Assembly: GCA_964580305.1 (NCBI GenBank)
Contig: CAZOKL010000001.1
Span: 7,137-71,136, forward strand
DNA length: 64,000 nucleotides
DNA from: Phocaeicola_A sp964580305
GTDB taxonomy: Bacteria > Bacteroidota > Bacteroidia > Bacteroidales > Bacteroidaceae
Reading direction: 5' to 3'
In this document: in pieces, positions 31,609 to 39,985 of the stretch
How positions within the stretch are numbered: the first letter of the stretch is position 1
How the letters are laid out: each line of letters starts with the position of its first letter
The notes under the pieces: generated by a model
Databases searched by the model: none
Seen by the model: the letters and a program-made list of their open reading frames with translations, nothing else
What the model was told of the DNA's origin: nothing
Position numbers and translations under genes: made by a program

Positions 31609-33360
31609 TCAGTTTCCTTGTACATGAGCCATCACACGTAAGAAGTTGCCTCCCCAGATTTTCCGGATGTCTTCCTCCGAGTAACGCTCTGCGAGCAGGC
31701 GGCGCGTGAGATTGATGACTTCTGCGGCCGATGCACAGCCGGGCACTCCTCCGTCACCGTCGAAATCAGTGCCGATGCCCACGTGGTTGATGCCCATGAT
31801 GCTCACCATGTGGTTCAGATGTTCGATGACATCGGGCAGACCGGCTTGTCCGTCGAGGCGGAGAAAGCCCCCGTAGAGACACACCTGTGCCACACCGCCG
31901 TTGTGGGCAAGTGCCCGCAGTTGGTCGTCTGTCAAGTTTCGTGGATGGTCGCATAGGGTGCGGCATGATGAGTGGGAGCACACGACGGGGTGTGTGCTGC
32001 ATTCCAATGTATCATAGAAACTTTGTTCCGAGGCGTGCGAAAGGTCAACGAGCATTCCCGTGCGGTTCATCTCGTGCACGGCTTCACGGCCGAACGGGCT
32101 CAGTCCTCCATGTTCGCCGTTGCCCCGTGCCGAGTCACAGATGTCGTTGTCTCCGTTGTGGCAGAGAGTCATGTAGACGACACCCCGCTGGCGGAAACGT
32201 GCGATGTTTGTCAGGTCGCGTCCGACGGCATATCCGTTTTCGATTCCCAGCATGATGGCTTTCTTTCCCTCGCGTTTCAAGCGTACGATGTCAGCCGGTG
32301 TGCGTGCAATGTCCACATAAGACGCATTGGCATGCACCATTTCTTCAATTTGGTTCAGAATGCGGTCGGCCTTGGCTGTGGCTGCAAGCAGTGATTCTGG
32401 GTCGCGCTCGCCTTGTTTTAGGTAGGCCACCATGATAGTGGCATCCAGCTTTCCCTCGTTCATCTTGTGCAGGTCGACCAACACGTGTGGGTCACGTGTG
32501 TGAAACCGGATGCCTTCGTGGAAGAACATTGGTGTGTCGCAGTGGCTGTCGAGGGTGACGATGCGGGCATGCAACTCTTTTGCACGGGCGAATGAAGCGG
32601 CTTCGTCCACCAACCAGTGAAACAGTGGCAACATGCTCTCGTCGCCGGCCAACACCATGCATTCGGGATGCCACTGCACACCCAGCATTGACTTGTGTTC
32701 GGCTGACTCGATGGCTTCGATGATGCCGTCGGCAGCACGGGCACAGACACGGAAGCCCGGGGCCGGTTCGCTCACAGCCTGATGATGGAATGAGTTCACG
32801 GGGAGCACGTTGCAGTCTGGAAACAAGCGTGACAACGTTGTCCCCTCGTCGATGCGCACGGTGTGCGAGGCATAGCTGCGGTCGAGTTGCTGGTCATGCT
32901 TCAGACACGTCACACCTGCTTGAGTGTGTATGTCCTGGTAGAGTTTTCCTCCGAAGGCAGCGTTCATCACTTGAATGCCTCGGCAGATGCCCAGCATGGG
33001 AATCTGACGGTCGGCTGCTAGGCGTGCCAGCAACAGTTCTTGGCGGTCGCGCCGGTGGTTGATGCTTTGCAGTTGCTCCAAAGGCTCTTCACCGAGAAAG
33101 AGGGGATTGATGTCGCCTCCACCTGTGAGTAGCAAGCCGTCGATGCTGTCGAGGGTGGAGAGAAGTGCATCGCGCTCCTCATAGGGAGGGATGATGAGGG
33201 GTGTGCCTCCGGCACGCAGCACGGAGGTGCAATAACCGTCGCTCAATAAACAATTCCCGTCACTGAAGTTGGCTGTCACTCCAATGACGGGCAATCGTTG
33301 ATATCCGGGGTATGAAGCATGAACGTCTTCATACGTCCGCTCAATGTCAAATGTCTTCAT
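31609..33360 (-). CDS. Fusion of class I glutamine amidotransferase-like peptidase C26 and membrane dipeptidase M19
   Basis: The 583-residue protein has two enzymes in one chain. Residues 22-255 are a PuuD-like gamma-glutamyl hydrolase: DGLLLTGGGDINP, nucleophile Cys126 in LGICRGIQ, and His231/Glu233 in GVQWHPE. Residues 265-583 are a renal-dipeptidase-type M19 barrel: LDSHCDTP (zinc His273, Asp275), GIENGYAVG, VDLSHASEQSFYD, CSHSSCRTLCDHPRNL and GIGTDFDGDGG. No signal peptide is visible, so it is probably cytoplasmic. The combination suggests stepwise hydrolysis of gamma-glutamyl peptides or peptidoglycan-derived peptides (inference). It is the third gene after lrp and DUF4491. Confidence 0.9.
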   Translation of the reverse strand: MKTFDIERTYEDVHASYPGYQRLPVIGVTANFSDGNCLLSDGYCTSVLRAGGTPLIIPPYEERDALLSTLDSIDGLLLTGGGDINPLFLGEEPLEQLQSINHRRDRQELLLARLAADRQIPMLGICRGIQVMNAAFGGKLYQDIHTQAGVTCLKHDQQLDRSYASHTVRIDEGTTLSRLFPDCNVLPVNSFHHQAVSEPAPGFRVCARAADGIIEAIESAEHKSMLGVQWHPECMVLAGDESMLPLFHWLVDEAASFARAKELHARIVTLDSHCDTPMFFHEGIRFHTRDPHVLVDLHKMNEGKLDATIMVAYLKQGERDPESLLAATAKADRILNQIEEMVHANASYVDIARTPADIVRLKREGKKAIMLGIENGYAVGRDLTNIARFRQRGVVYMTLCHNGDNDICDSARGNGEHGGLSPFGREAVHEMNRTGMLVDLSHASEQSFYDTLECSTHPVVCSHSSCRTLCDHPRNLTDDQLRALAHNGGVAQVCLYGGFLRLDGQAGLPDVIEHLNHMVSIMGINHVGIGTDFDGDGGVPGCASAAEVINLTRRLLAERYSEEDIRKIWGGNFLRVMAHVQGN

Positions 33361-33399
33361 ACTATGATTTTCGTTTTCAAGTCCGACTTGTCCGGATGC

Positions 33400-33711
33400 T
33401 TAAAACTTATAGGTGCGTTTCGGATTCTTCGGAAACCAGCCTTTCTTCACCCTCTCTTCCTGTTCAAAAATCTCTTTGATGCTCCAGAAAGAGGAGAAAG
33501 CAAACACACCCAGCAGCGTGGACATCAGCACATTGTCTGTCAGAAGCGAGCTGACAACGCCTCCGATGCCCAGCAGCAGGAAAACCCACCAGCAGCGTGT
33601 GCCGAAATAGTACTCACACTTCACCACCACCGGATGGAAGAAACCGATGATGAGGAACGTGCAGATGCCAATTAAAAGTCCCGAGAAATGCAAGCTGTTA
33701 AGACACTCCAT
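33400..33711 (-). CDS. DUF4491 family small membrane protein
   Basis: The 103-residue protein has three hydrophobic segments (FSGLLIGICTFLIIGFFHPVV, CWWVFLLLGIGGVVSSLL, VLMSTLLGVFAFSSFWSIKE) and a basic tail EERVKKGWFPKNPKR. This pattern matches the DUF4491 family, of unknown function and largely confined to gut Firmicutes and Bacteroidetes. It sits 4 bases after the Lrp-type regulator gene and 39 bases before the fusion peptidase, so it is likely in one transcript with both. Confidence 0.8.
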   Translation of the reverse strand: MECLNSLHFSGLLIGICTFLIIGFFHPVVVKCEYYFGTRCWWVFLLLGIGGVVSSLLTDNVLMSTLLGVFAFSSFWSIKEIFEQEERVKKGWFPKNPKRTYKF

Positions 33712-33715
33712 GAAC

Positions 33716-34177
33716 TTATTTCTCGCTGATGGGGATTTCCTTCTTGATGCTTTGTTCCAGAGAGATAAGGGTTTCCGTGGCTGTCACTCCGGGAATTTCC
33801 TGTATGCGCCGGTTCAGCAACTCCATCAGGTGCTCGTTGTCACGTGCATAAAGCTTGATGAGCATCGTGTAGGGACCGGTCGTGAAGTGGCATTCGACGA
33901 TTTCGCGAATGTTTTCCAACTGAGCCACAGCATCTTTGTACATCGAGCCTCTCTCCAATTTAACTCCCACATACGTGCATGTACTGTAACCCAGGCTTTT
34001 CGGGTTGACATGATAGCCAGAGCCTATGATGACACCGAGATCAATCAGACGCTGTACGCGTTGGTGGATGGCTGCGCGGGACACGCCGCATTCAGCAGCA
34101 ACGTCTTTGAACGGGATGCGTGCATTCTGGGAAATAATCTCCAGAATGCGACGATCTAAATTATCAATTCTTTCCAT
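33716..34177 (-). CDS. Lrp/AsnC family transcriptional regulator
   Basis: The 153-residue regulator has an N-terminal winged helix (LDRRILEIISQNARIPFKDVA, CGVSRAAIHQRVQRLIDLGVI) and a C-terminal RAM/ligand-binding domain (VECHFTTGPYTMLIKLYARD, LNRRIQEIPGVTATETLISL). Lrp family members form octamers and respond to amino acids. Being the first gene of a unit with a peptide hydrolase makes amino-acid- or peptide-dependent control of that unit plausible. A minus-strand -7-like TACATTTG lies at 34286-34279, giving a leader of about 95 bases. Confidence 0.93.
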   Translation of the reverse strand: MERIDNLDRRILEIISQNARIPFKDVAAECGVSRAAIHQRVQRLIDLGVIIGSGYHVNPKSLGYSTCTYVGVKLERGSMYKDAVAQLENIREIVECHFTTGPYTMLIKLYARDNEHLMELLNRRIQEIPGVTATETLISLEQSIKKEIPISEK

Positions 34178-34278
34178 TCTGTTGAGGATTTGATTGTTTT
34201 TTAGTGAATATCCGTAAGTTGTCTTCTTTGGGGACGGAGCCTTGCGGATGTTCAGTCGCTTAATAACTCTATCATAAG

Positions 34279-34286
34279 CAAATGTA
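34279..34286 (-). promoter_or_regulatory. Predicted -7 box of the lrp unit
   Basis: The minus strand reads TACATTTG, a TAnnTTTG match in very A/T-rich DNA (34261-34380). No -33 TTTG is seen. Confidence 0.4.
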
Positions 34287-34438
34287 GTATATTATATTGT
34301 AAAAATCGACGTTTTGATAGTTTTTTTTCGAGTAATACCAAAAAAAGTATAGGAACAGTCGGAATTAGCGTATTATTTTTAGTTTTTTAGTTGGCGAATG
34401 GTGAAACACGGAAGATGGTTGTGGAAGGTGGCCGGACC

Positions 34439-34526
34439 GGGCATAGAGGGCGCCCGTGAGCGGAAAGGAGGGCGTGGTCGGGCGGAGTAGAGGGCGGATG
34501 CGGGCGCAAAGGAGGGCGTCCGTAAA
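34439..34526 (+). repeat. 22-bp repeat array D (four units)
   Basis: Units start at 34439 (GGGCATAGAGGGCGCCCGTG), 34461 (CGGAAAGGAGGGCGTGGTCG), 34483 (CGGAGTAGAGGGCGGATGCG) and 34505. The array is followed by GGGGAAAAAGG. It lies about 260 bases upstream of the lrp start. Confidence 0.9.
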
Positions 34527-34539
34527 GGGGAAAAAGGAT

Positions 34540-34588
34540 GTCACCGGATGAGCGGATGGCCGACGACCTTTCCGCATCACCCGGTGAC
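34540..34588 (-). terminator. Terminator of the TonB receptor-phosphoesterase operon
   Basis: Outer arms GTCACCGG/CCGGTGAC (34540-34547, 34581-34588) plus inner GCGGA/TCCGC form a stem about 40 bases past the stop at 34629, with CCTTTTTCCCC following on the minus strand. Confidence 0.65.
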
Positions 34589-34628
34589 GGTTTTGACTTC
34601 TGACAAGTGCGATGTTTGATTCTGCTGC

Positions 34629-35573
34629 TTACTTGCTTTTCTGCACGGTGTGGAGCACGTGCCCTTCTTTGTCAATCATGTGGAGCGACAATGTGTTTTT
34701 ATCGGCCGACACGAGGGAGAAGCCCGGTTCGTTGCTGCAGAACACGGTGCCGTCAGTGGGCCTCACGTCGCGGCTGAGCGAAGCCGAGGAGTTGACCACG
34801 TAGTCAATGTCGGTGTCCGGCTTGCGGATGTGCTGGAAGGTGTGGATGTGTCCGCAGATGTACATGGCCACGTTTGGATGACGGAGCAGGATGCTGTTCA
34901 CACGGTTTTGCATGTCCGTGCGTTCCTTCTCGTTCTTGTCTGTGTCTGCATAGATGGGGTGATGCCCGATGACGAGCACCCAGTCTTCTTTGGCAGAAGC
35001 AAGCACCTCGTCGAGCCATTTCAGCTGGGTGTCGATGTCCTGCTTGCCGGCGTCGGGATATTTCTCCGTGTCCTTGCGATATTTGTCAAGAAGCGGTGAC
35101 GTGTCGATGAGCACAAGGCGCACTGTCACATCGTTGTCTTCCACAACTTTCGTGTAGTAACGTCCCTTCATGTCCCAGCGGGCGCTCACCTTGGTATAGT
35201 CAAGCACAGCCTGCGTGTTTCCACGATATTCGTGATTGCCCATGATGGGATACCACGGGAGCATCAGCTCCGGGTGGCTGTAGATGAGTTCGTAGTTGGT
35301 CATCCACAGGGGGTCGTTCACGCTGCGCACACCCTCGAAGTGGTGCACGTCGCCGGCAGCCACCACGCATTCGATACCCACGGTTTCAGCCATCGTACCC
35401 ATAAGCTCGGCGATGGTTTTCTGGTCGTAGTAGCCGTTGCGGCCCAGGTCGTTGGCCACGTAGAAATTGACGTCTTTCTCGAGTTTGGCCCATTCGGCAG
35501 GTGTCTGCGCAAAGGAGAATGTGGCCGTGCAGAGAATCAGGCACGCGGTGAAGAGTTTCTTCATTGCATTCAT
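34629..35573 (-). CDS. Secreted calcineurin-like metallophosphoesterase
   Basis: The 314-residue protein has a cleavable signal (MNAMKKLFTACLILCTATFSFAQ) and a purple-acid-phosphatase-type phosphoesterase fold. VANDLGRNGYYDQKTIAELM replaces the usual first D-x-H region, and the rest includes VVAAGDVHHFEGV (GDxH), PIMGNHEYRG (GNHE), VLVIGHHPIYAD (GHH) and YICGHIHTFQHI (GHxH). It cleaves phosphate esters in the periplasm or outside; the substrate is unknown. The first start at 35573 is kept because of an A-rich AAGAAAAGAACC upstream; the ATG at 35564 is equally possible. It lies 55 bases after a TonB receptor, forming a likely scavenging pair. Confidence 0.88.
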   Translation of the reverse strand: MNAMKKLFTACLILCTATFSFAQTPAEWAKLEKDVNFYVANDLGRNGYYDQKTIAELMGTMAETVGIECVVAAGDVHHFEGVRSVNDPLWMTNYELIYSHPELMLPWYPIMGNHEYRGNTQAVLDYTKVSARWDMKGRYYTKVVEDNDVTVRLVLIDTSPLLDKYRKDTEKYPDAGKQDIDTQLKWLDEVLASAKEDWVLVIGHHPIYADTDKNEKERTDMQNRVNSILLRHPNVAMYICGHIHTFQHIRKPDTDIDYVVNSSASLSRDVRPTDGTVFCSNEPGFSLVSADKNTLSLHMIDKEGHVLHTVQKSK

Positions 35574-35628
35574 AGTCGGTTCTTTTCTTGATTGATTGTC
35601 TTTGGTTTGTGAATATAGGGAATAATGT

Positions 35629-38415
35629 TTAGAAAGCTATCTTGAAGCCGGCATTGACCCGTATGCCGTAGTATTCCACCTGCATCGTGCGGTCTTTAGT
35701 GCCTTGGTAGTAGCGCAGGGGTTGGTTGAGCAGGTTGTTGGCCGAAGCATAGACGGTGTATTTGAACTTTTTGCCCCAGGTGTAGCTGGCATTGAGGTCA
35801 AGATAGTTCGTCTTGTCATAATAGCGGCGCAGGCGGCTTTCATCCTGATACTCTTCATCGTCCTGGAAGGCCGAGGTGAAGTTGTATGACAGGCGCACGT
35901 TCAATCCCCACTTGTCGAAGTAGAGCGAAGCGTTGGCCATGTGCTCGGGTGAACCCGGGAGCACTTGCTCGTCCTTGTCACCAAAGATTGACTTGGTGAT
36001 GTTGCTGTGCGTGTAGGTGTAGTTGCCGTAGAAGCCTACGCATTTCAGGACGGGAGCAATGAAACTGAAGTCGCGTTGGTAGCTCACCTCCACGCCGAAG
36101 AGGTCGGCATCGAAAGCGTTGAGCGGCTGTGTCAGGGAGACGTCCGTGTAGTTGCCGTAGGTCACGTGGTTCTGTTCATACTCGACGATGAAGTCCTTCA
36201 CGCGCTTATAGAACACGCCGGCAGACACGAGGCCTACGCTTTTGAAGTAATATTCACCCGAAAGGTCAAAGTTGTTTGACGTGATGGGCTTCAGGTCGGG
36301 ATTGCCGACATAGACTTCCACGGGTGTTTCCGTGCGGTCAATGGATGCACCGGCCACAAGGTTTGTATATTTCGGTCGTGAGAGTGTCTTCGTGTAGGAG
36401 GCGCGCACTTTGAAGTCGTTGTTCACATCCCACTTGAAGAGTACGCTCGGCAGCCAGTTGACGTAGTTGTTCTTATACGTACCGGTGCTTTGCAATGATT
36501 CGTTCTCGTCCTCGTCGGTCACCCAGTTGAATCCGCTGGTCTTCAGGTTGGTGGCTTCCACACGAAGGCCGAGCATCATCTCCAGCTTCGGGCCGAGTTT
36601 CTGTGTGAAGCGGGCATAGGCAGCCGTCACTTGTTCTGTGGCATCGTAGTCGCCCGACGACTCTTCCCACACGCGCTCGCCGCCGAGGGCATTCAAGTCG
36701 GCACTGGTAAAGTTGCCGATGTAGTGCTTGTCGACAAACTCCGTAGGTGTATATTGGTCGCCTGCCATGAAACCGTCGCGTATCTGCATGGCGAGGTTGT
36801 TCTTCCATTCATCGCCGTAAGTGTCGGCATATCCTCCGGCATAGTCGTAGCAGATGTTTTCTTTGGTTTTATGCTTGTGGGTGTATTTTGCACCAAATTT
36901 GAGGCTGTTGCCGAAAATGCCTTTGGCAAGGGGTAACTCAAAGTCGAGCTTGGCCTTCCATTCGTTTTCAGCCACGTCTTCATTGGCATTGGTGAACTCG
37001 TCGACTTCCCATGTGCCCGATGTCAGGGAAATGGATGTGAGCGAGTAGGGGTGGCGTCCGCCGGCATCGGCCATGTCGATGGTGAGTCCTTCTTGTTTCA
37101 GGGTGAAGTAGCGTTCGTCGGGCTTATTCTCTGTGGCTCGTGAGTAGGACACTGACCAGTCGCTCTGCAAGCGGTTCCACAGAAGGTGGTTGCCACCCAG
37201 AGTGAAGTCCATCGTCTGTTGCAGTTCGCGGCGTGCGTTGCGGTTGTTGTCCGAACCGGTTTTTATTTGCGACTCGACTGATTGTTCACCGGCTCCGTCG
37301 GCCAGGTCCTTATAGGTCAGTCCGTAGCGGTTTTCCCAATCGTTGCGCCGGTTGTAGATGCCGTTGAAGTAGAGCTTCTGGGTGGGTGAGAATTCATAGT
37401 CGAGAGAAAGTGAATAGCTCTGGCGTTCGCGGGTGACGTAGTACTGGCGTATCTCGGCATCGGTGAGCACCACGTTGTCATTGTCGTCAATGTCATACTC
37501 AAACTCCGTGTTGTCCGAGCCGGCAGGTGAGTTCTGGTAGGAGATGGCTGCCATGAGCCCCAGTTTGTTGTTGAAGAAGCGGTCGCCGTAGGTCAGGCCC
37601 AAGTTGAGCTGCATCTTGTCGCTGATCCAGTTGTAACCTGTGCCAACGTTGGCATTGAACACCCTGTGATAGGGTGTGTTTTTCGTGATGAGGTTGATGG
37701 CTCCGCCAATGGCGTCACCATCCATATCGGCCGTTACCACCTTGTTCACTTCAATGGTCTGAATCATGTCGGCCGGGATGAGGTCGAGCTGCACGTTGCG
37801 TGCGTCGCCTTCGGCCGAGGGGAGACGGTTGCCGTTGATGGACACGCTTGAGAGGTCGGGCGAGGTGCCACGTACCTGTCCGAAACGGGCTTCGCCTTGG
37901 TCATATTGCACATTGATGCCGCTGATGCGTTTCAGGGCGTCGCCTATGTTGGAGTCGGGAAACTTGCCCACTTGGTCGGCTGAGACGATGTTTGTCAGGT
38001 TAAAGTTGCTCTTCTGTTGATTGATGGCGCGGCTTTGTCCTTGAAACACGCCTCCCACGACCACTTCCTGTAGTTCAACACCTTCGTTCATCGTGATGTC
38101 TCGTTCCACAATTTTACCCTCTGGCACATTGAGCGTGAGGTAGATGGGCTCATAGCCCACATAGCTGACTTTCATCTGGTAGGTACCCGGTTTCAGGTTG
38201 GCCAGAGTGTAAAAACCGTTGATATCGCTCACCACACCGGTTTTCAGGTTTTCAATGAAGATGGTTGCACCTGGCAGAATGTGCTTTTCAGAATCGACCA
38301 CACGTCCACGTATCACACCGACCACGGGGTCTTCACTGTTATTATCTGCTGACACTGGATTGCACAGAACGGTAGAGAGTAGTAGAAGTCCTGTTGCTTT
38401 TGCAATTCTTCTCAT
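35629..38415 (-). CDS. TonB-dependent receptor with N-terminal carboxypeptidase-regulatory-like domain
   Basis: The 928-residue outer-membrane transporter has a signal peptide ending around NPVSADNNS. A CarboxypepD-reg-like domain (GRVVDSEKHILPGATIFIEN), the TonB-box-like region LQEVVVGGVFQGQSRA, and a plug with IGDALKRISGINVQYDQ, RGTSPDLSSVSINGNRLPS and GDAIGGAINLITKNT follow, then a barrel ending VNAGFKIAF. The plug resembles the TonB-Xanth-Caul subgroup and not SusC, and there is no SusD partner. With the phosphoesterase 55 bases downstream it may import the product of phosphoester cleavage or the parent compound (inference). Confidence 0.92.
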   Translation of the reverse strand: MRRIAKATGLLLLSTVLCNPVSADNNSEDPVVGVIRGRVVDSEKHILPGATIFIENLKTGVVSDINGFYTLANLKPGTYQMKVSYVGYEPIYLTLNVPEGKIVERDITMNEGVELQEVVVGGVFQGQSRAINQQKSNFNLTNIVSADQVGKFPDSNIGDALKRISGINVQYDQGEARFGQVRGTSPDLSSVSINGNRLPSAEGDARNVQLDLIPADMIQTIEVNKVVTADMDGDAIGGAINLITKNTPYHRVFNANVGTGYNWISDKMQLNLGLTYGDRFFNNKLGLMAAISYQNSPAGSDNTEFEYDIDDNDNVVLTDAEIRQYYVTRERQSYSLSLDYEFSPTQKLYFNGIYNRRNDWENRYGLTYKDLADGAGEQSVESQIKTGSDNNRNARRELQQTMDFTLGGNHLLWNRLQSDWSVSYSRATENKPDERYFTLKQEGLTIDMADAGGRHPYSLTSISLTSGTWEVDEFTNANEDVAENEWKAKLDFELPLAKGIFGNSLKFGAKYTHKHKTKENICYDYAGGYADTYGDEWKNNLAMQIRDGFMAGDQYTPTEFVDKHYIGNFTSADLNALGGERVWEESSGDYDATEQVTAAYARFTQKLGPKLEMMLGLRVEATNLKTSGFNWVTDEDENESLQSTGTYKNNYVNWLPSVLFKWDVNNDFKVRASYTKTLSRPKYTNLVAGASIDRTETPVEVYVGNPDLKPITSNNFDLSGEYYFKSVGLVSAGVFYKRVKDFIVEYEQNHVTYGNYTDVSLTQPLNAFDADLFGVEVSYQRDFSFIAPVLKCVGFYGNYTYTHSNITKSIFGDKDEQVLPGSPEHMANASLYFDKWGLNVRLSYNFTSAFQDDEEYQDESRLRRYYDKTNYLDLNASYTWGKKFKYTVYASANNLLNQPLRYYQGTKDRTMQVEYYGIRVNAGFKIAF

Positions 38416-38603
38416 TCGTTATTGATTTAAATTAGACGCAGCAAAATAACGGTGCTCGTGTTACATAAATCTTACAGAATGTTGAAGTGAGAGTGACAGA
38501 CGGATTACATTCGTATAACAATTTAGGTTGGTGGATGCTTGCAGCTGTGAGATTGGCAGCCGCATAGATATTGAAAAACTCCTAAGCGATGGAATGAAAA
38601 ACA

Positions 38604-38662
38604 AACACAGAGCGCACACCGGCGCAGAGAATCGAATGTCTGTGCCTTTGTGACTCTGTGTT
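38604..38662 (-). terminator. Probable terminator of the division/cell-wall cluster
   Basis: Outer arms AACACAGAG/CTCTGTGTT (38604-38612, 38654-38662) enclose an inner 8-bp stem GGCGCAGA/TCTGTGCC with one G-T pair. On the minus strand TGTTTGTTTTTC follows. It lies 53 bases beyond the ftsW stop. The remainder of 38416-38714 contains a minus-strand TATTTTG about 25 bases before the TonB receptor start and nothing else recognisable. Confidence 0.5.
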
Positions 38663-38714
38663 CAAATCTTATTTTGCTCTTTCTTTTTGTGTTTTCGTAT
38701 TAGGAAGACTGCGA

Positions 38715-39980
38715 TTATGATGTGCTGTTTTCCAGTCCCTTGTCCATCTCCTTCAGCCGTTCGGCTTGGGAGGTGTCACCTTCGGCAAGCGCTTGTTGTT
38801 TTTCAACCTTCAGGTTGTTGTAACGGCTTACGCTCAAGATGATGCCGACGTAGACGCAGTTGATGATGGTCGATGTGCCACCTCGGCTGATGAGGGGCAG
38901 AGGTTGTCCTGTGACGGGAAAGAGCCCGACAGCCACCATCATGTTGACCAGTGCCTGTGTGACGATGAGTAGTGCGATACCAATGACCATCAGTGCAGGA
39001 AAGTCTTTGTCACACTTGTTGGCAATCTTGGCCGTGCGTATGAGCAGAATGATGTAGAGGGCGATAATGATGGCGCCGGGGATAAGGCCCAGCTCCTCGA
39101 GGATGATGGCAAAAATGAAATCCGAGTAGGCATGTGGCAGGAAATCGCGTGCCTTTGAGTTGCCCGGGCCGCGTCCGAGAATATGCCCCGACGAAATGGC
39201 AATGTTGGCATGCCCCACTTGGTAGTTTTCCTTGCTTTGGATGTCAAACTCCTCAGGCGGGATGTTCTTATGTTCCTTATCCCTGAAATCTGAGATACGT
39301 CCCTTCCACGTGGGGCCGCGTTTTTCCAATAAGGGGATTTTCTTTAGCGTTTCGTCAGGTGTCACCACAAGAAAGGCGCAGAAGAGTGCGCTTGCGACTA
39401 TGAGTGCACCCGTCAGTTTGGCCATCTGGCGTAAGGGAACGTGACCAATAAGCATCATGAGGAAAACAACGAGACCCAAGATAAGGGCAGTGGAGAGGTT
39501 TTCCGGTGCAATGAACACGAGTGTGAAGCCTGCAGGCCACAAAATGAACTTGATGGCTTTCGGTGAAGCCCCTTTATCTTCTTGGTGAATGGAAAGGAGG
39601 AGGGCAGTAGTGATGACCAATCCCATCTTGGCCAACTCAGAAGGCTGGAAAGTAATGCCGAAAAGGTTGAACCAGCGTGCACCGTCGTTTTTTTCGACAC
39701 CTAAGCCGCACAACAGCAAGATGAGGAATATACAGGAGATAAACAGCAACAGCGGGGCTAATTTGAACACACGCAGTGGGATGAACTGCACGAACATGGC
39801 CAGCAGTGCTCCTCCGAAGAGAAACAGACTGTGGCGTCGGATGGGTGCCCAATAGTCGCCCGTGGCGAAAGACAGTGTGCTCGTCGCGCTGAACACTTCA
39901 ATGATGGAGATGAAGCAAAGCAACATGAAAATGACCCACACCACTTTGTCGCCCTTGAAGAGATTCTTGATGAGTTCCAT
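38715..39980 (-). CDS. ftsW: SEDS glycosyltransferase FtsW
   Basis: The 421-residue polytopic SEDS protein polymerises lipid II into glycan strands at the septum with its partner transpeptidase. About ten spans are visible. Family motifs include GVEKNDGARWFNLFGITFQPSELAKMGL, NYQVGHANIAISSGHILGRGPG, FIFAIILEELGLIPGAIII and GLFPVTGQPLPLISRGGTSTI. A charged C-terminal tail of about 30 residues follows. Its place behind murD in a division cluster identifies it as FtsW and not RodA. It ends the cluster here: murG, murC and ftsQAZ do not follow. Confidence 0.94.
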   Translation of the reverse strand: MELIKNLFKGDKVVWVIFMLLCFISIIEVFSATSTLSFATGDYWAPIRRHSLFLFGGALLAMFVQFIPLRVFKLAPLLLFISCIFLILLLCGLGVEKNDGARWFNLFGITFQPSELAKMGLVITTALLLSIHQEDKGASPKAIKFILWPAGFTLVFIAPENLSTALILGLVVFLMMLIGHVPLRQMAKLTGALIVASALFCAFLVVTPDETLKKIPLLEKRGPTWKGRISDFRDKEHKNIPPEEFDIQSKENYQVGHANIAISSGHILGRGPGNSKARDFLPHAYSDFIFAIILEELGLIPGAIIIALYIILLIRTAKIANKCDKDFPALMVIGIALLIVTQALVNMMVAVGLFPVTGQPLPLISRGGTSTIINCVYVGIILSVSRYNNLKVEKQQALAEGDTSQAERLKEMDKGLENSTS

Positions 39981-39985
39981 AAACG

